Origin: Bacillus sp. V59.32b
GTDB taxonomy: Bacteria; Bacillota; Bacilli; Bacillales; DSM-1321
Assembly (NCBI RefSeq): GCF_003429085.1
Contig: NZ_QVTC01000029.1
Location: forward strand, 1 to 64,000
DNA length: 64,000 nt
Reading direction: 5' to 3'
In this document: in pieces, positions 16,929 through 27,012 of the stretch
Layout: every line of letters starts with the position of its first letter
Numbering within the stretch: position 1 is the first letter of the stretch
The notes under the pieces: generated by a model
What the model saw: only the letters and a program-made list of their open reading frames with translations
What the model was told of the DNA's origin: nothing
Database searches by the model: none
Made by a program: the position numbers and the translations under genes

Positions 16929-18182
16929 TCAAATCTTAAAAGTATGAATCGTTGATTTCATTTCACCGGCCAATTTTGCAAGTGATTTTGAAAAGGCGCT
17001 CATTTCTTCCATGGATGCAACCTGCTGTTCTGTTGCAGCCAACACGCTCTGCGTAGCTGATGCAGATTCAGCGGCTACATTAGAAATATTATCCATTGAG
17101 CCTACTGCCAATTTCGTTCCTGCTGCCATTTCCTGAATAGCCGCGGAAACTTGTTCGATCTGACTGGAAACAGAGTTGATAGAAAGCTGGATTTGAGTAA
17201 ATGAATCACCCGCCCCGCTCATGACCCCAATTCCTTCTGTTACTCCGCTGTTTACTGATTCCATCGTTTCGACAACTTGTTGTGTATCATTCTGTATCTG
17301 TGTAATGATTTCACCAATTTGCTGTGTAGCATTGCCTGATTGCTCAGCCAGTGTCCGTACTTCATTGGCAACAACAGCAAACCCTTTACCCTGCTCCCCT
17401 GCACGAGCCGCCTCAATGGCTGCATTTAGGGCAAGCAAGTTGGTCTGAGCGGCAATTTGCGTTATGACATCGACTATTTTGCCAATTTCATCAGACCGCT
17501 CTCCAAGGCCTTTCACAACTCTTGAAAGCTCGTTAACATTGGTATGAATCGAATTCATCTGCCTGCCGGCCAGTTGGATGGAATTCGTTCCTGTGTTAGC
17601 CTTCTCTAACGATTCATTGATACTATCCGTCACTGTTACGGCACTCGTTGCAACCTGTGAAAGGCCCGCAGACATTTGATAAATAACATCAGATGCTTGA
17701 CCGACTCCCTGAACCTGGCTTTCAGCACCTTGTGCCATTTCTTCAATCGTATTGGAAATATGGTCAGTAGCCTTGGTTGTTTGTTCTGCTCCCTGCGATA
17801 GCTGGGCCGAGTATTCATTAATCTCGTTCGAGGCTTTCTGAACATTTCGAAGAACATGGCTCCACGCCTCGACAGCACGGTTGACGCTTGTTGCCACTGA
17901 CTTCAATTCACCTAAATTTTCATCACTCAACCTTTTTTGCATATTGCCGTCAGCAATTGTTTCTAAATACTCATTAATCGACTCTATCGGTTTAATAAAT
18001 CTTTTGTGATTCAAGACCGATGAAAGAACTCCGACAACGGCACCCATAATGGTTGTAGACAAGATGTTCACCCAAAAATGCCAGCCCTGTATATCATTAA
18101 ATAAATTAATGAACAAGCCGATTAGCGCCGTAGCTGGTATTACCACAACACTTGTCCTGATAATATACTTTAACAGACTCAT
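16929..18182 (-). CDS. Methyl-accepting chemotaxis protein
   Basis: The 417-aa chemoreceptor has two membrane helices (about 7-28 and 36-57) with almost no extracytoplasmic part between them, a HAMP domain with [20 protein letters not shown] near residue 65, and a signalling domain whose hairpin tip is [23 protein letters not shown] near 243. Potential methylation glutamates flank the tip. Lacking a sensory domain, it may sense membrane or cytoplasmic state. It is transcribed alone. Confidence 0.9.
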   Translation of the reverse strand: MSLLKYIIRTSVVVIPATALIGLFINLFNDIQGWHFWVNILSTTIMGAVVGVLSSVLNHKRFIKPIESINEYLETIADGNMQKRLSDENLGELKSVATSVNRAVEAWSHVLRNVQKASNEINEYSAQLSQGAEQTTKATDHISNTIEEMAQGAESQVQGVGQASDVIYQMSAGLSQVATSAVTVTDSINESLEKANTGTNSIQLAGRQMNSIHTNVNELSRVVKGLGERSDEIGKIVDVITQIAAQTNLLALNAAIEAARAGEQGKGFAVVANEVRTLAEQSGNATQQIGEIITQIQNDTQQVVETMESVNSGVTEGIGVMSGAGDSFTQIQLSINSVSSQIEQVSAAIQEMAAGTKLAVGSMDNISNVAAESASATQSVLAATEQQVASMEEMSAFSKSLAKLAGEMKSTIHTFKI

Positions 18183-18328
18183 AGCAATTCCCCTTTCTGT
18201 ATTATAACAGACCCACTAGGTAATTTATATCATATATGACAATGAATTTCCATTACTTTTTTCATAGTAAGGGGAATATGTCAGAGAAAAGACCGGGCCT
18301 ATTATATTAGAAGATGCTGTAATGACTG

Positions 18329-19555
18329 CTAGATTTTCCGAATACTTTCTTTTTCTTCTCCTCTGACAGTTTGATAGCTGACCCCAATAAAAAAACAGGA
18401 TAAGACAGCTAATATTAGCAAACTGCTTATCAATCCGATGACACCAAACCAGCCGTATTGTTGTAAAAATAGTCCTCCAAATGCCCCAATAAGACTTGAG
18501 CCAGCATAATAGAATAATAGATAAAGCGACGAAGCCTGGGCCTTTTCGCTTTTATGGGCAAACAATCCGACCCAGCTGCTTGCGATTGAATGTGCCCCAA
18601 AAAAACCAAACGTAAAAATGGCGAGCCCTGTAATTTTCACAAACAGAGGATCACATATTGTTAACAGCGCACCGACTCCCATCAGAAGAATTCCAGATAA
18701 AGTAACCTTTGTTCGGTTCATCCGGTCTGCGAGTTTTCCCATCCATGCTGAGCTGAATGTTCCAACAAGATAGATGATGAAGATAAAGCTTAGCAATGTC
18801 TGCGATAAATTGTATGGATCCTTCATCAAAGGAATTCCGATATAATTATAGATGGTGACAAAGGATCCCATCAGTAAAAAACCAAGCAAATACAACAGGA
18901 AAAGCCCTCTGTTTTTAAAATTATGAGAAATAGATGTTTTCAATCTACGAATGGATATGTTGCTTCGTCGATTCTGATGTTTGGATTCCGGCAACAAAAA
19001 CCAAAACAAAACGCTAATACCTAAACTCAGAAATCCGAGGCACCCTATTGCTACATTCCATGTGAAATAGTCAGAAATTGTACCTACCAGCAACCGGCCG
19101 GCCAGACCTCCAATGCTTGAACCACTCACATAAATCCCAATCACGTACCCTAAATTCTTTGGATTGAATTCTTCATTAATATAAGCCATCGCAATGGATG
19201 GGAACCCTGCTAATACCGCTCCCTGCAATGCTCTTAGAATAAGAAGCAAATGTAATTCTTCAGTGAATCCGACGCAAATCGATAGAATTGCCGAAAGTAC
19301 CAAAGAAGCAGCCATGATCTGCTTCCGGTCAATATTTTCGGACAAAAACGAGAGAATCAGCAGGCAAACAGCCAGAGTTCCCGTAGCGACGGATAGCGTC
19401 AAGCTTGCAGTGGCCGGGGTTACCTTAAATTGCTCTGTAAAAATAGGAATAACAGGCTGGGTGCTATATAAATCAGCAAATGTTACAAAACTGCCTAGAA
19501 ACAAAGCAATAATCGTTCTTTTATATGACTTGCCTGCCGGCTCAATATAATCCAT
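18329..19555 (-). CDS. MFS transporter (YnfM-like)
   Basis: This is a 408-aa protein with 12 predicted membrane helices of the major facilitator superfamily. DLYSTQPVIPIFTEQFKVTP in the first loop and ALQGAVLAGFPSIAMAYINEE in helices 4-5 are typical of the YnfM/arabinose-efflux-like group. A conserved inter-domain WMGKLADRMNR loop follows helix 8. The substrate is unknown. It is transcribed alone on the minus strand. Confidence 0.8.
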   Translation of the reverse strand: MDYIEPAGKSYKRTIIALFLGSFVTFADLYSTQPVIPIFTEQFKVTPATASLTLSVATGTLAVCLLILSFLSENIDRKQIMAASLVLSAILSICVGFTEELHLLLILRALQGAVLAGFPSIAMAYINEEFNPKNLGYVIGIYVSGSSIGGLAGRLLVGTISDYFTWNVAIGCLGFLSLGISVLFWFLLPESKHQNRRSNISIRRLKTSISHNFKNRGLFLLYLLGFLLMGSFVTIYNYIGIPLMKDPYNLSQTLLSFIFIIYLVGTFSSAWMGKLADRMNRTKVTLSGILLMGVGALLTICDPLFVKITGLAIFTFGFFGAHSIASSWVGLFAHKSEKAQASSLYLLFYYAGSSLIGAFGGLFLQQYGWFGVIGLISSLLILAVLSCFFIGVSYQTVRGEEKESIRKI

Positions 19556-19649
19556 TACCTCTCAGACCTTTCTTTTTACTCAGGTATTATTCATGTTAAT
19601 ACGATTGCGCCTGCCTGTCTAATGGTGGATTGAAGGATTTATTTAAAAA

Positions 19650-19675
19650 GCTCCCTTCACCGAAATGAAAGGAGC
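19650..19675 (-). terminator. Hairpin after SteT-like gene
   Basis: GCTCCCTTCA pairs with TGAAAGGAGC with a single bulge just beyond the stop of the permease gene. AAAAAG on the 5' side (T-rich on the transcribed strand) supports a terminator. Confidence 0.6.
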
Positions 19676-19686
19676 ATCTGTAATCA

Positions 19687-21003
19687 TTATATTCTTTTTG
19701 CTGTTCTTTTCGTCAACAGCCAATAAACAGGAAGGCCGATGATGGTGATGGCAATGGAAAAGAACGCATCCATAGGTGTATCGATTAATGTACACACCAC
19801 GATATACACCGCTCCTAATATCGCAACAATTGGGGTGAATGGATAAAGCGGCACTTTGTACGTGTCTGTTTCTTGCTTTTGTTTCCTTAAACTAAATACG
19901 GCGAAGAAAGCCAGCCCATAAAAGGAAAACACGCTGAAAATGGCTATATTCGACAGCCTGTCCGGATTAGTGACAAGCATCATAATGACGGCAATAATCA
20001 GTTGAAAGACTGTCGCATTCAAAGGCGTCTTAAAGGTTGGGTGAACGCTTGATAACATCTTGGCGGCTGGAAGGAGATTGCTCTCTGCCATCGCAAACGT
20101 AATTCGCGGAAAGGTTAAGATTTTACCGTTCAAGCATCCGAAAATCGATATTAGAATTCCAATCGTGATTAATTTACCGCCAAAGTCGCCGAATAGTATC
20201 GTTGCTGCTACATTCGCTGCATTCGGGCCTAATTCAACGATTTGAGCAGCAGGAAGCACGTGCAGTAAAGCGATGTTCACTGACAGGTAAGCTACGATTA
20301 CAATTACAATGCCAGTAATGATCGCCCTCGGCATTGTTTTCGCTGGATTTTTCATTTCACCGGCCATAAACCCGACATTCATCCAGCCGTCATAAGCCCA
20401 AAGTGTGGCAAGAATTGCTGCACCCATGCTGATAGTCTGTGAAGTGCTGCCGCTGTCAACATTCAAAATTGGCATGTCACCCTTAATCATGCCAAAAAAA
20501 GCGATGGCAATAATCGGAATCAGTTTTCCAACCGTGGAAATATTCTGGATGAACCCTCCGTAGCGAGTTCCTAAAATATTCATCCCACCCAAAAATAAAA
20601 CGGTTAAAATCCCAATAATCTTAATGCTTTCATTTGAATAACCGAAGAATCCCGCAAGTAGGGTTCCGAAATACAGGCCTAACGCCCCCATAACAGCCGG
20701 ACCATATATAAACGTCTGTACCCAGCCGCATAAAAAACCCCATAGTCTTCCGTAAACTTCTTCAAGATAAGCATAAAGCCCTCCTGTCTTGGGAATCTTC
20801 ACACTGACTTCAGCTATCGTTAAACCGCTTGCCAATGTAATAAGTCCTCCTATGAGCCAGGCCAGCAATGCATTTGTCGAATTACCGCTCTGGGAGAGGA
20901 CAATTCCCGGTTTCATAAAGATCCCCGAACCAATTACCGTACCAATGACGATAGATGTCGCAACAACAAATCCGATGTTTTTCTTTAATTGGTCTGTTCC
21001 CAC
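19687..21003 (-). CDS. Serine/threonine exchanger SteT-like permease
   Basis: This is an APC superfamily L-amino acid transporter of about 438 aa with 12 helices: the glycine-rich GTVIGSGIFMKPG in helix 1, SVKIPKTGGLYAYLEEVYG, and FLCGWVQTFIYGPAVMGALGLYFG follow B. subtilis SteT (YkbA) closely. SteT exchanges serine, threonine and aromatic amino acids. I start it at GTG 21003 (VGTDQLKKNIG), which has GGGGAGGAAGG just upstream. The first 14 codons of the longer frame have no such site. Confidence 0.8.
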   Translation of the reverse strand: MGTDQLKKNIGFVVATSIVIGTVIGSGIFMKPGIVLSQSGNSTNALLAWLIGGLITLASGLTIAEVSVKIPKTGGLYAYLEEVYGRLWGFLCGWVQTFIYGPAVMGALGLYFGTLLAGFFGYSNESIKIIGILTVLFLGGMNILGTRYGGFIQNISTVGKLIPIIAIAFFGMIKGDMPILNVDSGSTSQTISMGAAILATLWAYDGWMNVGFMAGEMKNPAKTMPRAIITGIVIVIVAYLSVNIALLHVLPAAQIVELGPNAANVAATILFGDFGGKLITIGILISIFGCLNGKILTFPRITFAMAESNLLPAAKMLSSVHPTFKTPLNATVFQLIIAVIMMLVTNPDRLSNIAIFSVFSFYGLAFFAVFSLRKQKQETDTYKVPLYPFTPIVAILGAVYIVVCTLIDTPMDAFFSIAITIIGLPVYWLLTKRTAKRI

Positions 21004-21151
21004 TGTCCTTCCTCCCCGTACAAGTGTGTGCAGATTTTCTTGCAATTATATCACAAATATTATTTAGATATAATTTTTAGAAAAGTAAAACTTTTAAACA
21101 TGCTTTTTAAAATTAGAAATATTTCAGAAAGAAAAATTTTTTTAAAATAAC

Positions 21152-21203
21152 AAAGGGTGAGTCTGAACTGAGATTGTTTCATCTCTTTCAAGACCACCCT
21201 TTT
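21152..21203 (-). terminator. Multi-stem terminator after YfnA-like gene
   Basis: Outer AAAGGGTG / CACCCTTT, then GTCT / AGAC, then GAGAT / ATCTC form a 52-base structure. It lies 12 bp beyond the stop of the YfnA-like permease gene. Confidence 0.65.
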
Positions 21204-21214
21204 CAATATATCAT

Positions 21215-22597
21215 TTAATTTAGATTACTATGTTTTCGAGAATAGACCATATAAACAATAAAACCGGCGGCAAGCCAAATTCCAAATGCTTTCCATGTAG
21301 TTTCCGGAAGGCTTAATGATAAGTATATACAAAGCAGTGCGCTAATAGCGGGCAGTACCGGAACGAATGGCACACGGAAGCTGGCCTTAATTTCAGGATG
21401 CTTCTTGCGCAACACGATAATGGCTATGGAAATCAATGTAAACGCTGCAAGTGTACCCATATTCACAAGATGTGCCAGTGTCGTTAAATCAACAAGTCCG
21501 GCAATACCTGCGGCAACAAAGCCTGTTAGCCAGGTGTTGAAAAACGGCGTTTTATACTTCTTATGAACAGTAGCCATTTTTTTAGGCAATAATCCATCTC
21601 GGCTCATCGCATACGTTAAGCGGACCTGTGCATAGATCAGTGCTAGCAGTACCGTAGTAATCCCGGCAACTGCCCCAACTGAAATAATTCCCGCAATGGA
21701 ATCCTGTCCGACCAGTCTAAGTGCCAGCGCAACCGGATCTCCAACATTTAACTGTTGATAAGGAACCATCCCTGTTAACACAAGCGAGACTCCGATATAG
21801 AGAGCCGTGCAGATGAGCAGCGAACTGATAATCCCAATCGGCATGTTTCGTTTCGGTGACTTCACTTCCTCCGAAGCCGTTGCTATCACATCAAATCCGA
21901 TATAAGCAAAAAATACAGTGGCGGCACCTGTCACGATTCCTTCAAAACCAAACGGAGCGAACGGTGTCCAGTTCTCAGGCCTCACATAACTGATTCCCGC
22001 CCCGATAAAAAGTAAGATAATAGCAAGCTTGACGAATACCATAATGTTATTAAAGCGCGTGCTCTCTTTCACTCCCCGGCTGACAAGAGCCGTAATCAGA
22101 AGGATGATCAGCATCGCGGGAAGATCCATCATGCCGCCTTTACCGCTCCCAGGTGCTGAAGAGAGCGTTTCAGGAATATGCAGGCCGAAACCGGAGATAA
22201 GGGATTGGAAATAGGCCGACCATCCAGTCGCAACAGCCGCGATTGCGAGCACATATTCCAACATCAGATCCCAACCGATCAGAAAAGCAAAGAGTTCTCC
22301 AAGTGTTGCATACGTATAGGTATATACACTTCCTGACACAGGAACAGCTGAAGAAAACTCTGCATAACAAAACGCAGCCAATGCGCAAGCGATACCAGCA
22401 ATAATGAAGGAAATAACGATGGATGGTCCGGTGCTCTCGGCCGCAACTACACCTGTGACAACAAAAATCCCTGTACCGATTACACAGCCAACCCCAAGAA
22501 AAATTAAATCGAGTAAACTGAGCGAACGGCTAAGTTCGTTCTTACGGCTATTCGCCATTAAATCATTTATTGATTTCTTTCGAAAAACATTGTTCAT
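21215..22597 (-). CDS. CAT-family amino acid permease YfnA-like
   Basis: This 460-aa cationic amino acid transporter type APC protein has 12 to 13 helices. LDLIFLGVGCVIGTGIFVVTG, then YAEFSSAVPVSGSVYTYTYATLGE and WDLMLEYVLAIAAVATGWSAY, are the signature of bacterial CAT proteins and match B. subtilis YfnA. The substrate is not determined by sequence. It is the third amino acid permease in this part of the window but is separated from the SteT-like gene by a terminator. Confidence 0.85.
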   Translation of the reverse strand: MNNVFRKKSINDLMANSRKNELSRSLSLLDLIFLGVGCVIGTGIFVVTGVVAAESTGPSIVISFIIAGIACALAAFCYAEFSSAVPVSGSVYTYTYATLGELFAFLIGWDLMLEYVLAIAAVATGWSAYFQSLISGFGLHIPETLSSAPGSGKGGMMDLPAMLIILLITALVSRGVKESTRFNNIMVFVKLAIILLFIGAGISYVRPENWTPFAPFGFEGIVTGAATVFFAYIGFDVIATASEEVKSPKRNMPIGIISSLLICTALYIGVSLVLTGMVPYQQLNVGDPVALALRLVGQDSIAGIISVGAVAGITTVLLALIYAQVRLTYAMSRDGLLPKKMATVHKKYKTPFFNTWLTGFVAAGIAGLVDLTTLAHLVNMGTLAAFTLISIAIIVLRKKHPEIKASFRVPFVPVLPAISALLCIYLSLSLPETTWKAFGIWLAAGFIVYMVYSRKHSNLN

Positions 22598-22831
22598 CTA
22601 TATCCCCCAGATCGTCTGTCTAAGAAGTTTTCTAAATATTCATCGTTTTGTAGTATATGGACGATTAGTGTTGAAGTCAAGTAGTTTATCTGTCCCAAAC
22701 CATGCTTTTCCAATATAGTTTTTAAAAGAATCCTTCCATACCAGTTGAGTAAGCGTTTTTATTGTTTTTTATTATTTCCCAAGTGACTACAAAAAATTTA
22801 ATAGTTTCCTAAAATAATTTAAAAAAATAAA

Positions 22832-22866
22832 AAATGCATGGCCGCAGGAACTCCGGCCATGCATTT
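22832..22866 (-). terminator. Terminator after uppP
   Basis: AAATGCATGGCC pairs perfectly with GGCCATGCATTT around an 11-base loop, with an A tract on the 5' side, at the end of uppP. Confidence 0.85.
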
Positions 22867-22874
22867 CAGCTTTT

Positions 22875-23711
22875 TTACACGGCTACCATGAACAAAATAA
22901 TCGCCAAAACGATTCGGTAAATCGCAAAAGGTGTTAATTTGATTCTATCAATCAGCTTCAGGAAAAAGCGGATAAAAATTAATGAAAAAATGAATGCGCT
23001 AATGAATCCGGCAATGAAAAACGGCAGCACATCAGGAGTGAATTCATTCCAGTATTTCACCAGCTTCAAAAGTGTCGCACCAGCCATGATCGGCACGGCC
23101 ATGATAAATGTAAAATCAGAGGCGGCACGATGGCTCATTCCAAGCAGCACACCACCGGAAATCGTTGAGCCTGAACGCGAAAAGCCGGGCCATAAGGCCA
23201 AACATTGAATCAAGCCTACACCCAATGCCTGTTTATATGTAATTTTATCTACCGTATCAGCCTTTACCTTAGGCTGAAATCTATCGGCGGCAAGCATGAG
23301 GAAAGCGCCAAGCAATAATCCTACAGCTACTGTCTTAGTTGTAAATAGATTATCATCAATATAGTCTTCAAATAATACACCCAACACACCTGCAGGGATA
23401 AGTCCGACAAGCACTTGCAAAAGATTGAGCTTCTTTCCGGGTTCACCTGATTCTGACTGTATTTTCTTGATGCCAAGCAGATCCATAAAACGGTTCCAGA
23501 ATATTACCACCACGGCCAATATGGAGCCCAATTGGATAACTACTTTAAAAGCATTCGCCACTTCACTTCCAAATAGCTCTTTCGATTGAAACAAAAGATC
23601 ATCCACGATAATCATATGCCCGGTAGAGGAGACGGGCGCAAATTCAGTCAGCCCTTCCACCAGTCCAAGAACAATTGCAACAAAAATTTCCCAAATATTA
23701 ATTACTGCCAC
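22875..23711 (-). CDS. uppP: Undecaprenyl-diphosphate phosphatase
   Basis: This 278-aa integral membrane enzyme recycles the lipid carrier for peptidoglycan and teichoic acid by dephosphorylating undecaprenyl diphosphate. Both signature segments are present: EGLTEFAPVSSTGHMI near residue 20, with the catalytic Glu and His, and PGFSRSGSTISGG near 175, with the catalytic Arg and Ser. The usual LPVSS is APVSS here. The gene stands alone with its own terminator. Confidence 0.95.
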   Translation of the reverse strand: MAVINIWEIFVAIVLGLVEGLTEFAPVSSTGHMIIVDDLLFQSKELFGSEVANAFKVVIQLGSILAVVVIFWNRFMDLLGIKKIQSESGEPGKKLNLLQVLVGLIPAGVLGVLFEDYIDDNLFTTKTVAVGLLLGAFLMLAADRFQPKVKADTVDKITYKQALGVGLIQCLALWPGFSRSGSTISGGVLLGMSHRAASDFTFIMAVPIMAGATLLKLVKYWNEFTPDVLPFFIAGFISAFIFSLIFIRFFLKLIDRIKLTPFAIYRIVLAIILFMVAV

Positions 23712-23869
23712 CTCATTTAATCCTTTTATTCACAAGTCCGATTGTACCTTGCTTCCTGAAAATTGTCTAATGAATGTTACGATTTTTCAGTGCTCGGCGG
23801 AACAGAAGATTGGCGAGCATTCAGACGAAGAATAAGCGGAGTTGCACTAGTAGATAGGAAGATTTTGAC

Positions 23870-23898
23870 TCATGTATCACTCAGGGGGAACATATAAT
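23870..23898 (+). promoter_or_regulatory. Sigma-E-like sporulation promoter of sleL
   Basis: CATATAAT at 23891-23898 is close to the mother-cell sigma-E -10 CATACAAT, with TCATGTA 14 bp upstream at the -35 position (consensus TCATATT). It lies about 50 bp before the TTG start and suits a gene for a spore cortex enzyme. It also argues against translation from ATG 23872. Confidence 0.5.
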
Positions 23899-23946
23899 GG
23901 CTGTAGCGTTCTTCTAGATCACTACCCGAAAAGGAGGGGGAGATAC

Positions 23947-25233
23947 TTGCACATTCACGTGGTTAGTCAAAATGAGACTTTAAACAACATTGCCCAGTCG
24001 TACAATGTGAGTGTTGATGAACTTATTAGAACAAATGAAATCCCTAATCCAAATGACCTTGTAGCGGGGCAAACCATCGTCATTCCCATCACCGGCAGCT
24101 TTTATTATGTTCAGCCGGGAGACAGCCTTTGGTCCATCTCGCAAAGAGTAGGGATTCCGTATCAGGAACTGGCAAGAATTAATGGAATTTCGGTTAATCA
24201 AACACTAAGCGTAGGCCAAAGACTTTATATTCCTCCACGGCCCAAAACTGATGCTGAATTCAATGCATATGTGGAACCGAGGGGCACATCAGTCAGTCCT
24301 GCCCTCGAAAACGATGCGAGGAGAGTGGCACCCTATCTCACTTACTTAGCTCCTTTCAGTTTTCAGGCGTTGCGGAACGGATCATTAAGAGAACCGCCGC
24401 TAAACACCTTACCGGCTATTGCAAGGGAAAATAATGTGGTATTGATGATGGTCATTACCAATCTGGAAAATGGCGCATTCAGTGACGAGCTTGGGCGGAT
24501 TTTGCTCAATGATCAGGAGATTCAAACCCGGTTCCTCGATAATATCGTCAGGGTCGCCAATCAATACGGCTTTGGTGATATTCATTTTGATTTTGAATAT
24601 CTGAGGCCGGAGGACCGGGAAGCATATAACCAATTCTTGCGCAGGGCAAAGGCCAGGTTCACCCAGCAGGGATGGCTGTTATCAACAGCCCTTGCCCCGA
24701 AGACTAGAGCTGATCAGCCAGGCCGTTGGTACGAGGCCCATGACTACTCGGCCCATGGGGAAATTGCTGATTTTGTCGTCCTCATGACCTATGAGTGGGG
24801 ATACAGCGGCGGTCCGGCCATGGCTGTTTCGCCAATCGGCCCGGTGAGGAGGGTTATTGAATACGCGATTTCGGAAATGCCTTCCTCTAAAGTCATGATG
24901 GGTCAGAATTTATACGGATATGATTGGACCCTTCCATTTGTCCAGGGATCAACTGCCAGGGCCGTGAGCCCGCAGCAGGCCATTGAAATCGCCGCCCGTT
25001 ATAATGTAAGTATTCTTTACGACTATAATGCCCAGGCACCTCATTTTAACTATACCGATGAAAATGGGAGAAGGCATGAGGTTTGGTTTGAGGATGCGCG
25101 TTCGATCCAAGCTAAATTTGATTTGGTTAAAGAATTGAATCTGCGTGGTATGAGTTATTGGAAGCTCGGTCTATCTTTCCCGCAAAACTGGCTGCTCATA
25201 TCGGATAATTTTAATGTTAGAAAACGCACATAA
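23947..25233 (+). CDS. sleL: Spore cortex-lytic N-acetylglucosaminidase SleL (YaaH)
   Basis: This is a 428-aa protein with two N-terminal LysM repeats (residues 1-46 and 48-95) that bind peptidoglycan and a GH18 domain. The active site is in IHFDFEYLRPEDREAYN, with the catalytic Glu of DxxDxxE. VVLMTYEWGYSGGPAMAVSPIG and SYWKLGLSFPQNWLL match B. subtilis YaaH/SleL almost residue for residue. SleL cuts cortical fragments during germination. The start is TTG at 23947, placed 6 bp after AAGGAGGGGG. The upstream in-frame ATG at 23872 lies in the promoter. Confidence 0.95.
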   Translation: MHIHVVSQNETLNNIAQSYNVSVDELIRTNEIPNPNDLVAGQTIVIPITGSFYYVQPGDSLWSISQRVGIPYQELARINGISVNQTLSVGQRLYIPPRPKTDAEFNAYVEPRGTSVSPALENDARRVAPYLTYLAPFSFQALRNGSLREPPLNTLPAIARENNVVLMMVITNLENGAFSDELGRILLNDQEIQTRFLDNIVRVANQYGFGDIHFDFEYLRPEDREAYNQFLRRAKARFTQQGWLLSTALAPKTRADQPGRWYEAHDYSAHGEIADFVVLMTYEWGYSGGPAMAVSPIGPVRRVIEYAISEMPSSKVMMGQNLYGYDWTLPFVQGSTARAVSPQQAIEIAARYNVSILYDYNAQAPHFNYTDENGRRHEVWFEDARSIQAKFDLVKELNLRGMSYWKLGLSFPQNWLLISDNFNVRKRT

Positions 25234-25237
25234 GTAC

Positions 25238-25273
25238 AGAGCGGACTCAGGCTGATGAGTCACGCTCTTTTTT
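25238..25273 (+). terminator. Terminator after sleL
   Basis: AGAGCGGACTCA pairs imperfectly with TGAGTCACGCTCT and is followed by TTTTTT. Confidence 0.7.
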
Positions 25274-25340
25274 AAGGCTTTTTGTTGATATGAGACCGCA
25301 TCTTTTTGTCCATAATGATAGTGGATGGGAGAGATGAAGA

Positions 25341-26351
25341 ATGCTGAGGATAAGACATATAAGCGGAAATTTCCCTCGTTTACCGAGATTAACGAGGTTG
25401 TTACTTATAATCATCGTGGTGTTCATTTGTTTCGGCCTGCTTATACATTTAGTAGAGCCAGAAACATTCGGAACTGTTTTTGATGGAATCTGGTGGGCCA
25501 TCGTGACCATCTCTACGGTCGGTTATGGCGATTTCGCCCCTTCAACAGCAGCAGGTAAAGCCATCGGCATTATTTTAATTTTATCCGGCGCTGGGTTGGT
25601 TTCATCTTATTTCGCTTCGATAGCAGCGGTTGCCGTTTCATCGGAACATCTTTATATGGAAGGGAAAAAGGATTTTACGAGGGACAGCCATATCATTATC
25701 GTCGGCTGGAATGAACGGTCGAAAGAAATCATCCGAGAAATGGGGATTCTTCAGCCCCGTAACTCTATCGTCTTAATTGATGAATCCTTACATAAGCATC
25801 CTCTCCCAAAGGAAAACGTCCATTTTATCCGTGGTAAAGCCACGATTGACGGAGTCCTGGCCAAAGCCAATTTAAGAAAAGCAGAGAAAGTACTCATTAC
25901 CGCTGAAATGAGGCGGGATGAATCTCTTGCTGATATGTTTTCCATTTTAACACTGCTCGCCGTTAAGGGGGCCAAGCCTGATATTTTTTGCCTGGTCGAG
26001 ATACTGACCAGGGAACAAATCGCAAATGCCTTCAGGGCGGGTGCGAACGGAATTATTGAAACAAATCGTTTTGCCAGTGAGTTAATGGTTAAAAGTTTGA
26101 TTGATAAGATCGTGCCTGAATTTAATGAAGCAGAACAGGCCGAGAAACAAGACAGCAGAATTGAATTCAAGTCCGTTCCTATTGAGCACGAATGGCAAGG
26201 GCTTACTTACCGGGAGTTGAACCATGCTTTAATCGATCAAGGTAAACTTGTGGCAGGCATAGAAAGAGAAGGCCGGAGATTAATCAAGCCTTCTTTAGAT
26301 TTCAGAATTCAAGAAGGTGACAGTATATTAATCATTGGTGATCACGATTGA
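25341..26351 (+). CDS. yugO: Potassium channel YugO
   Basis: This is a 336-aa two-helix K+ channel subunit with a cytoplasmic RCK module. The selectivity filter is TISTVGYGDFAPS (near residue 58) between helices at about 20-40 and 75-95. A TrkA-N Rossmann domain (IIIVGWNERSKEIIREM) and a TrkA-C domain (residues 250-336) follow. B. subtilis YugO mediates potassium release in biofilm signalling and is preceded by mstX. No mstX-like frame precedes it here. Its 3' end overlaps yugN on the other strand by 10 bp. Confidence 0.9.
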   Translation: MLRIRHISGNFPRLPRLTRLLLIIIVVFICFGLLIHLVEPETFGTVFDGIWWAIVTISTVGYGDFAPSTAAGKAIGIILILSGAGLVSSYFASIAAVAVSSEHLYMEGKKDFTRDSHIIIVGWNERSKEIIREMGILQPRNSIVLIDESLHKHPLPKENVHFIRGKATIDGVLAKANLRKAEKVLITAEMRRDESLADMFSILTLLAVKGAKPDIFCLVEILTREQIANAFRAGANGIIETNRFASELMVKSLIDKIVPEFNEAEQAEKQDSRIEFKSVPIEHEWQGLTYRELNHALIDQGKLVAGIEREGRRLIKPSLDFRIQEGDSILIIGDHD

Positions 26352-26752
26352 TCGAGAAGCTTCTTTTCCAAATCATGAATTAAAGCTTTCCCCAAACCAA
26401 TATAATTTTCCGGAAACTCGGCATCCGGGTTTTTTGGTTCCTGAAATTGATTGAAAGAAGCGGAGAGATTCCCAATTTTACCTTCGTCATCAACGTCATC
26501 CTGATATTGATGGGCAAGGAGGAATGGTTTTTGCAGCTGGACTGTCGCCCCACCTGCATCCAATTGTCCATCCACAGCTCTAAATGGAACCCGCAAGAAT
26601 CGATAGCCGTCATCATCATCAATTTTATAGTCAAAATACCCATGGTCATAATCCCAATTTCCGGAAATGACATAACCCATCGGCTTCATTTTGAGTTCCA
26701 GTTCATATAAAACAAATGTTTTTCCTTCCAGCCGGGAAGAAACCTCAATCAT
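26342..26752 (-). CDS. yugN: YugN-like protein
   Basis: This is a 136-aa acidic protein of the YugN family (unknown function): GYVISGNWDYDHGYFDYKID and YRFLRVPFRAVDGQLD, and a C-terminal helix GLGKALIHDLEKKLL. It lies beside yugO as in B. subtilis and overlaps it tail to tail. yugM, which follows in B. subtilis, is absent. Confidence 0.85.
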   Translation of the reverse strand: MIEVSSRLEGKTFVLYELELKMKPMGYVISGNWDYDHGYFDYKIDDDDGYRFLRVPFRAVDGQLDAGGATVQLQKPFLLAHQYQDDVDDEGKIGNLSASFNQFQEPKNPDAEFPENYIGLGKALIHDLEKKLLDQS

Positions 26753-26799
26753 CCTTAAAACCCCTTTGTGCGCTTTTGATTAGTTTGGCCAGTGGACAA

Positions 26800-26862
26800 G
26801 AAATAATTCCAGGAAAAGCGACTAAGACCGCCACATCCTGTGCGTCGGGGCTGGGCGTTTAG
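26800..26862 (-). repeat. Fragment of a dispersed repeat module
   Basis: On the minus strand, CACAGGATGTGGCGGTCTTAGTCGC resembles the inner segment of the repeat at 30131-30193 (AAGGACGTGGCAGATCTTAGTCGAC). The two are related but not identical. No gene is present between yugN and the FNT gene, and the rest of 26753-27012 shows nothing else I can name. Confidence 0.45.
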
Positions 26863-27012
26863 TTAGACCTCTGTCAAAGTTAAAAAGTATACTCTTACTT
26901 ATAATAATAACCTTACTATATTTGAACTTTTCCACCCCGAATAATGGACACTTAAAAAGTCCCTTATTCGGTTTTTTGGCGTTCTTATACATCCATTCCG
27001 TTTTTTAATCAA

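Noticed and set aside
21152-21203. T-box or other riboswitch near the amino acid permease
   Set aside because: It lies downstream of the permease gene on its strand, not in the leader, and has the form of a terminator.
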